From Eulemur rufifrons (Eukaryota; Chordata; Mammalia; Primates; Lemuridae): DNA of 64,000 nt. The notes under the pieces were generated by a model. It was given only the letters and a program-made list of their open reading frames with translations. It was not told the origin of the DNA and did no database searches. Position numbers and translations under genes: made by a program. Each line of letters begins with the position of its first letter. Positions within the stretch are counted from its first letter, which is position 1. The DNA lies in assembly GCF_041146395.1 (NCBI RefSeq), contig NC_090990.1, positions 47,672,501-47,736,500 on the forward strand, written 5' to 3'. Below, piece after piece: positions 1-11,914 of this stretch.

Positions 1-1620
1 TATATGAGAACTGAGGTGGGGGGTTGGTACTTAAGCTGATGGGTTTTTTTGGCTGGTGGGGGGTGGCGAGCAGGGAGCTTTACAATCATCTGGGCGAAGC
101 CAAATGCAGCTTTGCAAAGCCCTGAGACTCCGTCACACCCTCAGGAGAAGGGCCAGTGGGACATTTTCCTAATTAGAATCTGCAGAATGCTGTTCACCCG
201 TTGTGAAACGGGCAAGCGTTGTGTGTCCTTACGTTTTAGAGGTTGCATTTTTATACAGCTCATCTCTTCAGTGTAGCTCAAAAGCTGGGTGGAGGAGAAA
301 GTATCATTTTTAACTTCAATCTCAAGTAACATAAAGGGAGAAGGGGGTGCTTCGCAAGAGGCACAGCGTGAATTTCTTCAGAACCCCTTGGGATGCTGGA
401 TGTGCCATGGTACTGTTCCTTTGGTGATTCCTGTAGTTCCCAGCTCCCAGCTGAGCAAATATTTAAGTCAATATTTCTGTTAATTGTTACATTACAAATT
501 GTTCCATATCCCAGTGGTGGGAGTTCACACCGATGCCAGCTGTGGAGTGACAGCACCTACATACAATCCCAAGAGGTTCCCACATTCTGTGGGATTTGCC
601 TTTTGAGATTGTTTTTAGCGCATCATTCTCATGTCCCAGTGTTAGGGACAAATGGATAGAGAGAGGATGGCAATACAATTATTTTCATCCCATTGGATCC
701 TGCAAGGAGAGGGCTTATCAATGTGTTTTAAGTGTAAGTGTGTTCCTGGAATACAGCAATACCTTCATATGCTTATACTTGCTTCTACCTCAACCTTCAA
801 CCCAAGAATCTCTCAGAGAATGGGTCTAATTGATGAGCCATGTAAACCATGGTTATTAAAAGCTGAGACAGATAGGTGCATCAAGAAAATATATTTCTTA
901 CTTTCAAAATGCATTTCATTTGTATATATTTGTTTGGTTTGCAGCTAATGGAGAGCTTTGCAAAGAAGTCTGGTAGCTCCTGAAAGCATTTGAAAGCTCT
1001 CTGCATCTGAAACTGGAATCTGAAAAGTTGGAAGCTTAAATGGACTGGTGAGTTAGGAACCCCTCATCCCCAATCTCAGGGTTCCGGGCACATGTGTGCT
1101 GTTGGACTCTGGGCAAATCATGTCCTCATTTCTCCTTCTTGGGGGTGAAGCTGGTGTTAACTTCACCCAAGCACTGGCTGTCACAATGCACAGCTCAGGA
1201 TTTATGAGAAATATCATAGCTCTTTGGCAACAGTCACTAGTAGTAAAATAAGCCTTTTTTGACCAAACTCATCAGTGAAAATTTTTTTTTAGGAAATTTG
1301 AAGGGGGACAAGAGTAGTAAAAAGGACATTGGGTTTGCTGTGCAGAATAATCCCACAGAGCCATCAGCCCTGATATTTGAGTGGGTAAACCACAAACCGT
1401 ACCTTGTGCACATACCAAGTGGGATCCTGTGCAGAGCTGGGTGGCCAGAGGTGGCACTTTAGGCAGTAGTGTTAATTCTTAGGGACTGTCCTTTCCTTGG
1501 CAAAGTGGGTGGGGCACTCACTTCTCACCCCTACTCTTTTCCTTCCCACTGCTCCCTGAAACACCCACAGTGACACTGGTCACTAAATCTCCCATCATTA
1601 GCACAAATGTTTGTACTAAT
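1..1620. other. Repeat-poor unique block
   Basis: I recognise no interspersed repeat, exon or RNA gene here. Visible details are a G-rich run near 49-65, an AATTAG motif near 170 and a small perfect hairpin at 197-212 (CCCGTT, loop GTGA, AACGGG). The short reading frames on both strands overlap each other and look like chance. It may be intergenic or intronic, and part of it could be conserved non-coding DNA, but only an alignment could show that. Confidence 0.45.
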
Positions 1621-1629
1621 ATTTGTACA

Positions 1630-1855
1630 ATACTACCATTTAATAGGTGACAGACATACCAAGTAATGTCCATGTAATTATTCCATTTAGTTTTCATAAC
1701 TATCCTTTAACATGCAGACTTTTCCCATGGCTCATTTTATAGACGAGGAAACTGAGTCACCCTGTGGTTAAGTCATTTGCCCACGGTCACACACAGCAGC
1801 ACCAGACAGCTGAGCCACACCTCACATTCAGTACTCTTTGACTTACAAACTTAAG
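1630..1855 (-). mobile_element. MIR: MIR SINE
   Basis: Reverse-oriented MIR. The plus strand reads the typical complement: TTTTATAGACGAGGAAACTG, then a diverged match to the 'ttgcccaaggtcacacagc' part of the family. The element is old and has no visible target duplication. Confidence 0.75.
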
Positions 1856-2047
1856 CATTGAGCCACTACCCTCTACTGACTACCAACTCCAGCTTGGTGA
1901 ATTTAGCCAAGGCTAATAGTGTCACTAGTATTGGCACAAGGGTTATCTCCGGCTATCTCAGTGGCTCAGAATTGTCAAATATCATGGAAGGATCCCCCCT
2001 GTCTTCATCACTACCCCACTCCAGCTTAGCTAAAAAGTCAGCTCCTG

Positions 2048-2353
<306 letters not shown>

Positions 2354-2544
2354 TAAAGTCAGCTCCTTTGTGTCTGTGCTCTGCACTCATTGTTAATGCT
2401 TCTTACCAGGTGGGCAAGTCTTCACACACAGCCACCAGTGTCTTGCATTCAACCCCCACAAGTTGTGAAACCAGGCTGAGCGCGGAGAGGATGAGCTGAG
2501 AGCCTGTCTATTCCTCAGGGACTCACAGCAGGCACCGTCACATG

Positions 2545-2760
2545 GAAGAGCACAGCCTAGGCAGGAAGCTCAGCTCTTCCACTTGTTAGCCATGTAACTG
2601 TGGGCAGGTGACCTGACCTCACTGTGCCTCAGTTTCCTCATCTGGGAAAAGGAAAAAATAGCAGCATCTACTTCATAGGGGCATTATGAGGATTTAATGA
2701 GTTAATATTTATTTGGTGCTTGGCATGTGGTCAGGGCCATGGAAGACTTAGTTACTCTTG
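2545..2760 (+). mobile_element. MIR: MIR SINE
   Basis: Sense MIR containing TGCCTCAGTTTCCTCATCTG and the following block in which the number of copies of a 'gaggatttaatgagttaat' stretch is one, as in the family. Most of the family length is present. Confidence 0.85.
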
Positions 2761-3002
2761 TCAGGTAACTACGTTGCTGTGTAACTCTCACAGAAGAGGC
2801 TGAGACAACGATCTTAAACTTTTGGATCCAACCAGATAGTCAGTTTGGGTAACTGAGACAAGGACAGATTGCTCACCACTACTGGGAGGACTGAGTGGCT
2901 TATAGAATTGGCCTACTGTTCTGAAATTATCTAGACATGCCTCAAGTATAAATGTTTGCCCACAAAATTGTACAATTCATATATCTGTAAGAAGTATTCT
3001 CT

Positions 3003-3330
3003 TATTCATTCAACAAGAATGCCTTGTGTTCTTGCTCTGAATCAGGTACTAGAAACACAGAGCCGAGCAAGACCATCCTCAAAGAGCACGCCATCTAGAT
3101 GGCAGAGAACAGCCCACCTGTAACACAACACGGCAGGTGCAGCACACGCTTCAGTGACAGCACGGGAAAGAGGGAGGAGACTAGGTATTTTCGTACTGCT
3201 GCCTTAGGGGCAGGCATCGAAGGCTTCCCGAGCAAGTAACATTTGAGCCAGGGCTTGAAGAACGAGTAGAATTTGTCTGTTAGAGGATGAGGGCTGGATA
3301 TGGGCATCCGAACAGAAAGGACGTCTTGAA
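3003..3330 (-). mobile_element. L2: L2 LINE 3' end
   Basis: The plus strand shows the complement of the L2 3' terminus, starting at ATTCATTCAACAAGAATG. Further on come the complement of the upstream 3' region ('aggcttcccgagcaagtaacatttgagcc' type) and diverged flanks. Old, with no target duplication visible. Confidence 0.7.
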
Positions 3331-3885
3331 GACATGCGAGGAACTATAAAAATTTAGGCTGTGTTTGGGAAACATTCTACCTAGGGCTGTATTGGGGGTG
3401 CATTTTGGAGTAGAATAGACAAGAAGAGAAGCAGGTTGTGAAAGGAAACGCTTGTTTCCTAGGAGGCAGAAAGCAATAATGCTTCATTTCTTTGGCTGTA
3501 GGCAACAGGAATGGACGCTGGCTGTTTAAGCAAATGGAGCTTTCATAGGATTGATTTGGACACCAGCACTGGTGAAGGGAAGGCTGTCTTCTTCAGGCAC
3601 TAACCCACTGATTTTCTACCCTCACTTTACTCTTTGCCTGGTCCACAGCCCCGGGAGAGACACTCTGACTGGATAAGCTCAGGTCACATGTTCACATCTT
3701 GGCTATAGTAGGTGGTGAAAGGAAAGACCTTGTGGGGACAACCTCCAGGGACCCCTTAACTTCTCAGGTGGTCAGTCAGCACACTAGAGGGCACCAAGAC
3801 TACACCTAATCGGGAAAGGTAATTTCCCAAAAGGAAATCACGGTGCAGCTATTTGATGGACAGACCCCAAATTACAGATGTCCAT
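3331..3885. other. Unassigned sequence with a CTCF-like motif
   Basis: No repeat or exon recognised. The only regulatory-looking element is the CTCF-like match at 3781-3794, listed separately. Confidence 0.4.
3781..3794 (+). promoter_or_regulatory. Candidate CTCF site
   Basis: ACACTAGAGGGCAC matches the CTCF core CCASYAGRKGGCRS at 13 of 14 positions by eye. A match says nothing about occupancy. It lies in sequence I could not assign to a repeat. Confidence 0.35.
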
Positions 3886-3889
3886 TATA

Positions 3890-4170
3890 AATAATAATAA
3901 CTTATGTTTATAACCCATCTGCCATATATTATGGTACGTACATACTTTATGTGTGTATTTTATTTAATCCACATAGTAACCCTAGGAGTAGGTATACTCC
4001 CACTTTGTGGAATTGGAGTAATTATATCCCATTTTTACAAATGAAAAAAGTCACAACTCAGAGAGGTTAGGTCACTCGCCCAAGGTTGCACAGCTAGTAC
4101 GCCAGTGAGCCAGAACTCAAACTCGGATGCCTCTGATGGCAAAGCTCTCAACCACTGCACCGTATACTCC
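3890..4170 (-). mobile_element. MIR: MIR SINE, long copy
   Basis: Reverse MIR: CCCATTTTTACAAATGAAAA followed by AACTCAGAGAGGTTAG, CCCAAGGTTGCACAGCTAGT and AACCACTGCACCGTA. It reaches the 5' end of the family. Confidence 0.85.
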
Positions 4171-4797
4171 CAAGTCTTCTGGTGAAATGAAAGCATCTGC
4201 AGGGTGGCACTGGCTCCCCACTGTTCCACCCTGGCCCTTCCTTCTGCCTTACCACCCCTGCACAGGTACGGCCCACCCGGGGGCCCCAGAGATCCAGCTT
4301 ATGCAAAGGAGCACAGACAAGCACGTTTCTTAGTTTCTCCACCTGTAGGTTGTATGAACCAGCTGGGCAGCATCCTTTGAGCTCAGTCCCAAACCTAATC
4401 TCTCAAGCCCTTTGTGGGTGTCATATGGAAAACTCGAAAGCAATTCATTCCAAAGCAATTTACAATAATGCTTCTTCTCGAGCCCCTCAAATGGAGAGCT
4501 GCATGTCCACAGGCCTCCAAAGCATGTTGTTTTAATCAATGACTGAGCAGAAGCTTCTGCAATCCCTGTGGGCATATCTGCCCTCATTTAAAAAAAATTC
4601 TACAAGAATTAAACTTATCTCAGAAGGTAGTGGGGATAACTTTTCATCTAGTGGTAACATCTCCCAATGTACTGGGCCTGCCATTTTCAAATCTATAACC
4701 ACATAGTTAGTATAAGTAGAGAAAACTATTCATTTGTGTCATCTAGTCACACAGTCATCCAGCAAGTCATTAATCTGGTCTGTATTATCTGGTGGCT
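4171..4797. other. Unassigned sequence
   Basis: No repeat, exon or RNA gene recognised. Small overlapping reading frames on both strands have no recognisable content. Confidence 0.35.
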
Positions 4798-4799
4798 TT

Positions 4800-4965
4800 A
4801 AATGCTTGCAAGTGTTATTTTACTCTCAAAACAGTGCAAAGTAGGTATTAGGATCCTCATTTTACAGACAAGAAAATAGAATCTCAGAAGAGTTAAGCAG
4901 CTAGCCTGAGGCCACACAGCTCGTAAGGGGCTCATTCATGACCCTGTGTTCTGGATCACGAAGAA
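4800..4965 (-). mobile_element. MIR: MIR SINE fragment
   Basis: Reverse MIR core with CTCATTTTACAGACAAGAAA and GAGGCCACACAGCTCGTAAG. Confidence 0.75.
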
Positions 4966-5199
4966 CACTAAGCAAATAGTCAATGATCTCGATGTTGTTA
5001 TACACTTTGATGAACAATGACTACTCTGTACCAGTCTCCACAGACACCTTCCCCTACTGTCCAGAAAGGACCCGTGCTACCTGCCTCCTGCCAGGAGAGG
5101 ACACCTGGGAGTTGCAGCGAAAGGGAGGCTCTTACACTGATCTTTCTGTCTCCAGAACTGTCCTCTCCAATTTATCTTCCACACTGGCCACAAGAAATA
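4966..5199. other. Unassigned sequence
   Basis: Nothing recognisable. An 85-residue open frame (4983-5240) runs into the L2 and has no known similarity. Confidence 0.3.
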
Positions 5200-5605
5200 T
5201 ACACGAAATGCTAAACCAATCATGCCACTTCAGAGCTTAACATCCTTCAATGGCTCCCAAGTACCTTCGATAGAAAATTCACATTCACACAGAGTGCAAG
5301 ACCCTTCATGATCTGGCCCTTGTCTATGTCTCCCATCTCATCTTCCAAAACATCCCCCAATGCTCCCTTCACTCTAGCCATACAACTCTCCCAGCAGCCT
5401 TGAAAGCCCAACATACCTCTGTTCACTTGTTCTCTTTAGAACCCTCTTCCCTTCCATGTCTGCCCAGCTAACTCCTATTCAACCTTCAAATCACAGCTCA
5501 AGTATCCCCCCCTCTGAAAAGTTCCCAGCAAGATGATTGTGCCCATCCTCTGTGCTCCCTCTGAAGATTCCCGTACCATGCCAGGGATACTATTACTCTG
5601 TAATG
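5200..5605 (+). mobile_element. L2: L2 LINE, 3' region, interrupted
   Basis: Sense L2 3' region: CATCCTTCAATGGCTCCCAA, CCCTTCATGATCTGGCCCTT, then the 'taactcctattcaaccttcaaatcacagctcaagt' segment of the family. It stops near 5605 and its 3' terminus reappears at 6191-6290, so an intervening segment appears inserted. Confidence 0.8.
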
Positions 5606-6190
5606 ATAGAGATGACAGGAAGTTTTGGGGATACACAGGATATAAATTCCTGCTCAAAGAAAACTAAATAAACAAAAATAGATCTATCTCACATAAAGGC
5701 CATTTGTATGTAGACTGGGCTTCACCCGTGGTACAATCAGGGTTTCTACTTCAGTTCTCTGTAATTTTCTCAGATCTGCCCTCCCAGATATCTTGGCTTG
5801 TCCTCAGGCTAACCTCTCCAATGGTAGCAAGACAGTCACTAATAACAATTGGGACAACATTCATAGAAGGGAAGAGAGAGAATGTTCCCCCCAGTTGTCC
5901 TTCCCTTTGGTGTGATGAGGCCAATTTAGGTCACCTGCTCATCTCTGGACCAATTACCATCACCAATTGAAAAATGGTTGTCTGAAGCCAGGGTACCTGA
6001 ACCAATCACAGGCAAGGGTGTGTGTAGGAGGACCATGATTGGTTCAGCCCAGGATGGGTCAGCTTCCCCTAAATCGCATAGCTTATGCAGAGGAGAGGTT
6101 GATACCTGAATAAAAATGGAGTCCTGGCAGGGGGAGGAAGAAGGGAGTAGAGGCTGTCTAAGCCACCACAGAGGCTGCTGGGTATGTACG
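5606..6190. mobile_element. Unclassified insert inside L2, with CCAAT-box inverted repeat
   Basis: This 585-base segment separates two pieces of one L2. I have the impression of an old repeat but cannot name the family. It contains a perfect 12-base inverted repeat, CTGAACCAATCA at 5997-6008 and TGATTGGTTCAG at 6036-6047, putting CCAAT motifs in both orientations, with further CCAATT motifs near 5950-5967. No clear target duplication was found. Confidence 0.35.
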
Positions 6191-6290
6191 CACTTCTGTC
6201 CTCCCGTGATACTATAAGCCTCCTGAGGACAAAGACTGTGATTAGTTTATCTCGGTATCCCATTGTCTAGCACAATACCTTAAAAATCTT
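6191..6290 (+). mobile_element. L2: L2 LINE 3' terminus (continuation)
   Basis: TAAGCCTCCTGAGGACAAAG followed by a 'tatcccattgtctagcacaataccttaa' stretch is the L2 3' end. It continues the copy that stops at 5605. Confidence 0.65.
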
Positions 6291-6299
6291 TGGAAAAAA

Positions 6300-6860
6300 A
6301 ATGAGATGAGTAATTATTGTTAAAATAGTGCTGGAGCTGAGGTTTATTCAGAGCAAATGCAAGGCTCAGGTTTGCATGAGGTAAAGAAGACAGGCATCAT
6401 TTCTATCTGCTGGGTCTCTGTTTGGTATATAAATTAGGCCTTTTTAAAAGACATGTTTCTGTCTGCCAGGCTTTAGAAACAGTGATCTGAGAGTCAGACA
6501 TTTCCTATTAAAGTTTAAAAAACATAGCTTTAAGTCATACATTATATTGAACGCTTTCATATCTCATCTGATTCAGTAGGTTTTAAACCTCACAGAGGTC
6601 ACATTTTGAAACAGTAGTCACTTTTTACAACATCTCCAAACATTAAATAAAAATAAAAATTATTATCAAGAATAGAGACGTCCACAGAGACCACTAACAT
6701 GACACTGGATTATTATTATTATTAAGGACAGTATTATTTGGAGTCTGAAGGTTACGATGGCTGGCTCATCTCTAAGCTTCATTTTTTCTTTATTGAATTG
6801 AAGAAGGAAGGGCAGAGTCTATCAAGGCTCATTTGTTTTTTTAAAAAAAATCCTATTTAG
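6300..6860. other. Unassigned AT-rich sequence
   Basis: No family recognised. It holds a short ATT run near 6712-6724 and an A/T-rich stretch at 6640-6665. No exon signal. Confidence 0.35.
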
Positions 6861-6861
6861 A

Positions 6862-7019
6862 ATGGGGGTTCTTAACCTGTGGCAACCTCAGGAATGATAT
6901 GAATCCCTAAAATATATGCAGGCTTTTGTGTGTGTGTCAACATTTTTCTCAAGAAGGATTGTAGTTTTTGTTATAATCTCCAAAGGGTTCTTGATCCACA
7001 AAAAGGTTAAGAACCACAG
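6862..7019. mobile_element. hAT-type MITE with terminal inverted repeats
   Basis: GGGTTCTTAACCT at 6866-6878 pairs with AGGTTAAGAACC at 7004-7015. The internal sequence is short, and the ends are typical of non-autonomous hAT-Charlie elements. The 8-base target duplication has decayed beyond recognition. Confidence 0.65.
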
Positions 7020-9083
7020 ACATTGAAGGGAAATTCCCCCAAGACCTTGGTTGTCCCAATCACTGGGCTTTCACATAACAAAGAAAAGCTATTCCCAGGG
7101 TCAGACTATTAACTTAGATTGGTCGCTTCCAGGAAATAGGTCATTCTTGGGTTTTTCTCAGGATGTTTTAACTTAGAGTTATAGAGTTTGTAGATACTTG
7201 AAATGAATGGGGCTCTGTAAGGAGAAATTGGCGAAGCAACTCCGCAGCTCACATCCGCCCGTGCCCACCCCCAGCCTTTCTCCAAGCCTCTCCTTTAGCT
7301 CAAAAAGCCTATCCTGGCTTTCAGAACACATCATCACTAGCTCCCACGTTTATTGGAGACAATTTGTAATTTACCCAGCCAGTCTAGGGTCTGGCTAACA
7401 TTTGTAAACAGAAATAAAGCTGGTGGTTTATTGTTTGTCTCTGAAATCTTGCAATTTTGATATGTCATCCCCTGAGCCATAATAGGTTTAAAAAAAAGTC
7501 TGTAATGAAAAAAAGGCCGGTGGTAAAAGTAAGGTAAAATCAGGAGGGAGTGTGTGTGCACACATGAGTGTGTGTTCAACGATGGCTCTGAAAAGGTGCT
7601 ATTTGGTTTTCCCCAATGAAGCATCCCTGTCCAAGAAGAAGGATTTGTTTTGTTGGTTATCTGCTTTTTCTTTGTTTCTCTTGTTTCAATGTTCAGTTGC
7701 ATTTTACTGTTCAGAACTTGAAGGATGCATTCAGACTTATGGAGCATGACATTTTAACTATCTCATCTCACCATGATTCATCTCAATTTACTTTCCCCCA
7801 AACTGTAGTCTTGAGAAAGCGCACCATCTCTGGGTTCTCCTGTGGGTAGAAGACCATAAACGGCATTAAATGAGCCCAAGATCAGCTAACTTGTGAGCAA
7901 GTCTCACTCATTAGATCCTTATTGTTTTCCTAATGAGATGCTTTACTCTAGGCTGGGAACGTGTGGAACATTGGGAATAGCCTCTGCAGTGTACTGCTGC
8001 GTGTTCAACACAAACCAGCGGAGGTTAAATAACACGATGAATCAAACAATCCCAAAGGAAGGTGGTGATGCACTGAACCCATCGGGGTCGGCAGATTCCC
8101 AACACTTCCTGTCTGAGGCTTCTGTTTCCCAAACAGTTGCTTTGCCCCAGATGGTACATTACCTGCAAAATGTATCAATCCCAGGGCCCAATATATGCCT
8201 ACCGGAATATATTTTACTGTCTTTAGTTGACTTCCATTTTAGAGTTCAACCTCAACTGAACTTTGGTGGTAAAAAATCAACTCTGTCTTCATTTCCTCTA
8301 GGAACCTCTGCTTCTTTGTAGAATGAATCGATAATGAGGTCATGAACAAATATTATTAATGTCTTTTATTATTTATATGGATGTTAACGTGTCCAGTTGA
8401 CACACAACTTTCTACCTCTCTAGTCTAACACTCATGACCCTTGGTACCTCCTTCTCATCCTCTCTCTGGGTGTCCATTCAGTCGCAGATACAGTGAAAGA
8501 ATAATATATCACAAGCCATGACCCCTTGGCCTTTATGAATTATCTGTTTAGAAAGATGTGAAGCCACCTTTTATATCCACCATAATAGATACTTAGACAT
8601 AGTGGATCAATAGTGAACAAGTTTGCTGGTTATAGTTAATGGGTACCAAAGGGACACTCCGGCAGTGACCTCTGACATTGTGGCTGACAAGAAATCTATA
8701 GAGCAAAAAATAAGGAAGATGGACAGTTTTTAAAGTTATGAATGTAGATCCGTAGCAAGTCAAAATAATTTTCTCCTGGTGCAAGTAATTCAGACTTGCA
8801 GGTGCAAACCCCTTCATTTAGACCCCTGAAATAGGAAAGGCAGTCCACTGCAGCACTGTTTTGGAAACAGTTACGGTGCCGGGCCTGACATGAGTCCATC
8901 TGTTATCCAAGGAGAACCAACTGAGATTGTTTTCCTGTCAAAGAGGACTTTCCTCTTTATGGAATGGGCTGTCATTCATAATTTTAAGCAGGCACGGATT
9001 TGTTAAACAGCCACATGGTAATGGGTTTCTATAAGAAGATCCACAGACCCATAGCTCCGGAAAGAAATCGAGCTTGTGAGATA

Positions 9084-9161
9084 TTTTAAAACCTAATGGG
9101 AATGGAATATTTTGGGTTTCTTGAAAAGATGGTTTCTGCCCTGCACATTGTCAAGGGAATT
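9084..9161 (+). repeat. Diverged duplicate unit A
   Basis: This unit starts TTTTAAAACCTAATGGGAA and resembles 13414-13488 (TTTTAAAACCTGATGGGAA) at roughly 80% over its length by eye, with two single-base gaps. Both include TTTCTTGAAAA and TCTGCCCTGCA. It belongs to no repeat family I know. Confidence 0.7.
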
Positions 9162-9639
9162 TAACAATAAATCCGTCGTTGTGTGTCTGAGAGTCTGTTT
9201 GAGGCAATTATATTTTCATCCATTCTATGGAGTTGATCTTAGGGAAACCCACCAGGGTGCCAAGCCCACCTTTTCATGCCATCGCACAAACGTTAACAGT
9301 GGGCAAGCAGTGTTAAAAAGAGTCAGGGAAACAGAGCTAATTTGTGCGTGGTCTTTGCAGAGAGCAGACTGCAGCATCCTGCCTGGCAGAGAAATGAATA
9401 TACATGGCATGCAACCCACAGGCGAGAGGGCAGGGATGTAAGCGCAAAGCCCTTTTCACTCCACTCCACAGTGTACATACCGTATTATGATGTCACACTC
9501 CAGTAGCGTTGCTCTCAAGTCCCAGTGGTCTCCTGCTGCTAAGCACCGTTGAAAACACATTTGTCCTGACTGTTCTTTTCCTTTTATCCCCCTCTCATCT
9601 GTGTAAGATGAATCACTCCTGGATCCAGACTGACTCTGA

Positions 9640-9900
9640 GGGCAGAGCCGGGTCCTGACGAGGTAGCCTGCCTCCTATGGCTTAAACATTTTAATTAATT
9701 TCAACACTAATGCCCAAATGAGAGTTAATCACTCTGCCGCAGTGCTTTCTAATTTACGAAGTTTATTCATTAAAACTTTCCTTACTGAACTTTGATTGAA
9801 TGTCATGCTTTTTTGGAGGCCTTTCAAACTGCCTTAAGGGGTTTTAAAGTGATATCTTGGGCAGCTGCTGAAAGCCTGCAGTGTTTGCTTAAAGAAAAGA
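9640..9900. promoter_or_regulatory. Candidate conserved enhancer segment
   Basis: Within the repeat-poor block this stretch concentrates TTTTAATTAATTTC, GAGTTAATCACTC, CTAATTTACG and TTCATTAAAAC, the look of homeodomain-binding conserved non-coding DNA. Function is inferred only from motif density and absence of repeats. Confidence 0.3.
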
Positions 9901-10954
9901 ATGGGGAAACTCTGATCAGCAAGAAATCTTCTCTGTGCTGAACAAGGAAACTTTGGGGCGGCAAGAGGCTTGTAAAAGCAGGTTTGTGTTTAAGCAATAC
10001 ATAAAAAAGTAAGGGAAACCTAAGTATCTAATAAAAGAAATAAAATCAATCACCTAATACTTGGCAAAACTTGGAAATACATTTCATGGTAAGATACAGC
10101 CATCCTTTAAAAACCAACAGCACGATAGCAGCAGTTTGTATTAATGTGGGGAGTGATTTTCATAATGTGTTTGCCAACCTAATTATTTTGGAATCAATAT
10201 AATAAAAACCTTAGTACGCAGTTTTGCCTATTAATTGCTAGTTCCTAAATTTTGACTGAGAGATATTGTTTCAATGAAGGCTTTTATTTAAATAGCTCAA
10301 GAAAAATGGAATCTTTACCTCTCTAATTAACAGTCTTCAATACCAGGGGACCCAAACACCCCATACTGTCTGTCACATGATGGCAGCTCTCAGGCTGACA
10401 TGCAAAATATATGGAATTGCTTTTTCAGAAACTGACAATGTTAGTGTCTTCAGGAATGTGCTTCCTTCCTGTTCCTCCCTCTCTACTCTCCCTTCCCCGC
10501 TCCTAGTCAGAAAAATATTTGTAAAGGTCAGTAAAAATTTCGATAATTTGGGAGGAAAAATTCAAGTCAGAGTTATTAATGAAAGCACCACTTCTAAGAT
10601 GCCATGAATCAAAATATAAGTTTTCATATTCATTTCTATGTTCTATAAATACTGCTCAGTGTTATGCAACAAGATACGACAAACTCATTTTTAAAAAGTA
10701 TTTTTAACTTCAGGGAGCAAAAAAGGTTACCCATTCCATTCTACCTTGAAAAATGAAGCCTGATTGGGAAGAGCTCCCCTTCCCACTTGCAGGGGGCAGG
10801 GCCTGTCACCATGAGTTGGCTCATGAAATATTCCTGCTCTCCAGGCTCTTGCAAGATCTCTTTAGCAGAATCTTCTCTGCGGATATTTAATCCCTGTGTC
10901 TGCCAAACCACAGACCAAGAGAAGAATATGTCAGGACAGGAAAGAGAGCATGAT

Positions 10955-11222
10955 AGAGCAAAGTATCCAAGCACTGGGATCAGGCAACCTGGATTGGAGT
11001 CTTGATTTTGCTATTTCTTAGCTCTTATGGCCTTGGACAAGTTATATGACCTCCCTAGGCGTGGTTTCCTCAGCTACAAAATCGAGCTATTCTTATAGCT
11101 TGTAGTATTATAGTTCTTATAGTTTTATAGTATTATTATAATATTATTATAGTAGCTATCTCATAGGACTTTTATGAAAATTAATAGCTAATGTATATGT
11201 AGCACTTGCTACAGCAAGTGGC
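10955..11222 (+). mobile_element. MIR: MIR SINE with AT-rich expansion
   Basis: Sense MIR: AACCTGGATTGGAGTCTTGA, GGCCTTGGACAAGTTATATG, then TCATAGGACTTTTATG. Inside it (about 11092-11156) a TTATAGT/ATTATT-rich tract has expanded, which is not part of the family. Confidence 0.8.
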
Positions 11223-11224
11223 AC

Positions 11225-11408
11225 TTAAAGGTGCCAAACATCGTTTACTCCTCAGCCCAACTTCAAGAATCAGTAATATTATTATCCCCAATGTACAGAT
11301 AAGGCAACTGAGTCACAGGCAGGCTAAGTAACTTTCCCAAAGTCACACAACTAAGTCGCAAAGCTAGAGTTTTAACCCTGGTAGCCTGGCTCTTAAGTCT
11401 GTGCAAGT
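11225..11408 (-). mobile_element. MIR: MIR SINE
   Basis: Reverse MIR: ATTATCCCCAATGTACAGAT, CAACTGAGTCACAGGCAGGC, TTTCCCAAAGTCACACAACT. It lies tail to tail with the sense MIR just upstream. Confidence 0.85.
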
Positions 11409-11427
11409 AGCCTCTTACTGTGTTTAA

Positions 11428-11910
11428 CACATTAACTGCCATGTGAGTTGTATTAATATTGAACTCACGCTAGTTTTGAGCCCAGGGCCTCGAGAAGCAA
11501 AATCTGGGCAAAACCCTGCAGTTGGTTCGTGAAAATCTGATTTGTTGATGTTCTTATTGTTACGCTTAATATTGACAAATTAATTCTAAAAACATGGATT
11601 AAATGAAGTCAATGAATTTTGTTTTTCTATTTATGCTTACCTTTAAGTTACACTTAAGCCTGAAAGTCAAGAAAAACACTTTATCCTTATGAACTATCTT
11701 TCAAGTTTTCACATGACTTTTTATGTTACTAATTTTCAAGTTTTTCTATTACTTCTTTTATTGAAAAAACACAGAAAACAATAAGAAACAACAAATATTT
11801 CATTAAATTAGAAAGGAACATTTTGTTTTCAAAGTGTTTATTCTATTTTTGTAATAAAATACTGTGGCTCCGAGGACAAATTTTTTTTTTCTAATGTGGC
11901 AGTCAATGTG
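11428..11910. mobile_element. piggyBac-type MITE, TTAA target sites
   Basis: The 483-base element is flanked by TTAA at 11424-11427 and 11911-11914. Its ends are inverted: CACATTAACTGCCA at the left and, reading inward from the right, CACATTGACTGCCA. TTAA duplication with short inverted ends that begin CA is the hallmark of piggyBac. No long reading frame is present, so it is non-autonomous. The interior is AT-rich with a few CpGs near 11466-11495. piggyBac elements are known to have been active in the mouse lemur lineage, which fits. The orientation cannot be set without the consensus. Confidence 0.85.
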
Positions 11911-11914
11911 TTAA

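Larger units (their letters stand above)
7020..10940. other. Longest repeat-poor block of the window
   Basis: About 3.9 kb in which I recognise no SINE, LINE, LTR or DNA transposon except the 78-base unit at 9084-9161. Repeat exclusion of this length in a window otherwise crowded with repeats suggests constraint. A 142-codon open frame at 7893-8321 (+) is present, but its length is near what chance gives in 64 kb, and no domain is recognisable. AT-rich motifs of homeodomain type recur (ATTAATTT, TTAATCAC, ATTAATTGC). Confidence 0.5.

Noticed and set aside
7893..8321. 142-codon open frame as a possible gene
   Set aside because: A frame of this length is expected a few times by chance in 64 kb on six frames. 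No domain, no splice context, no recognisable similarity.
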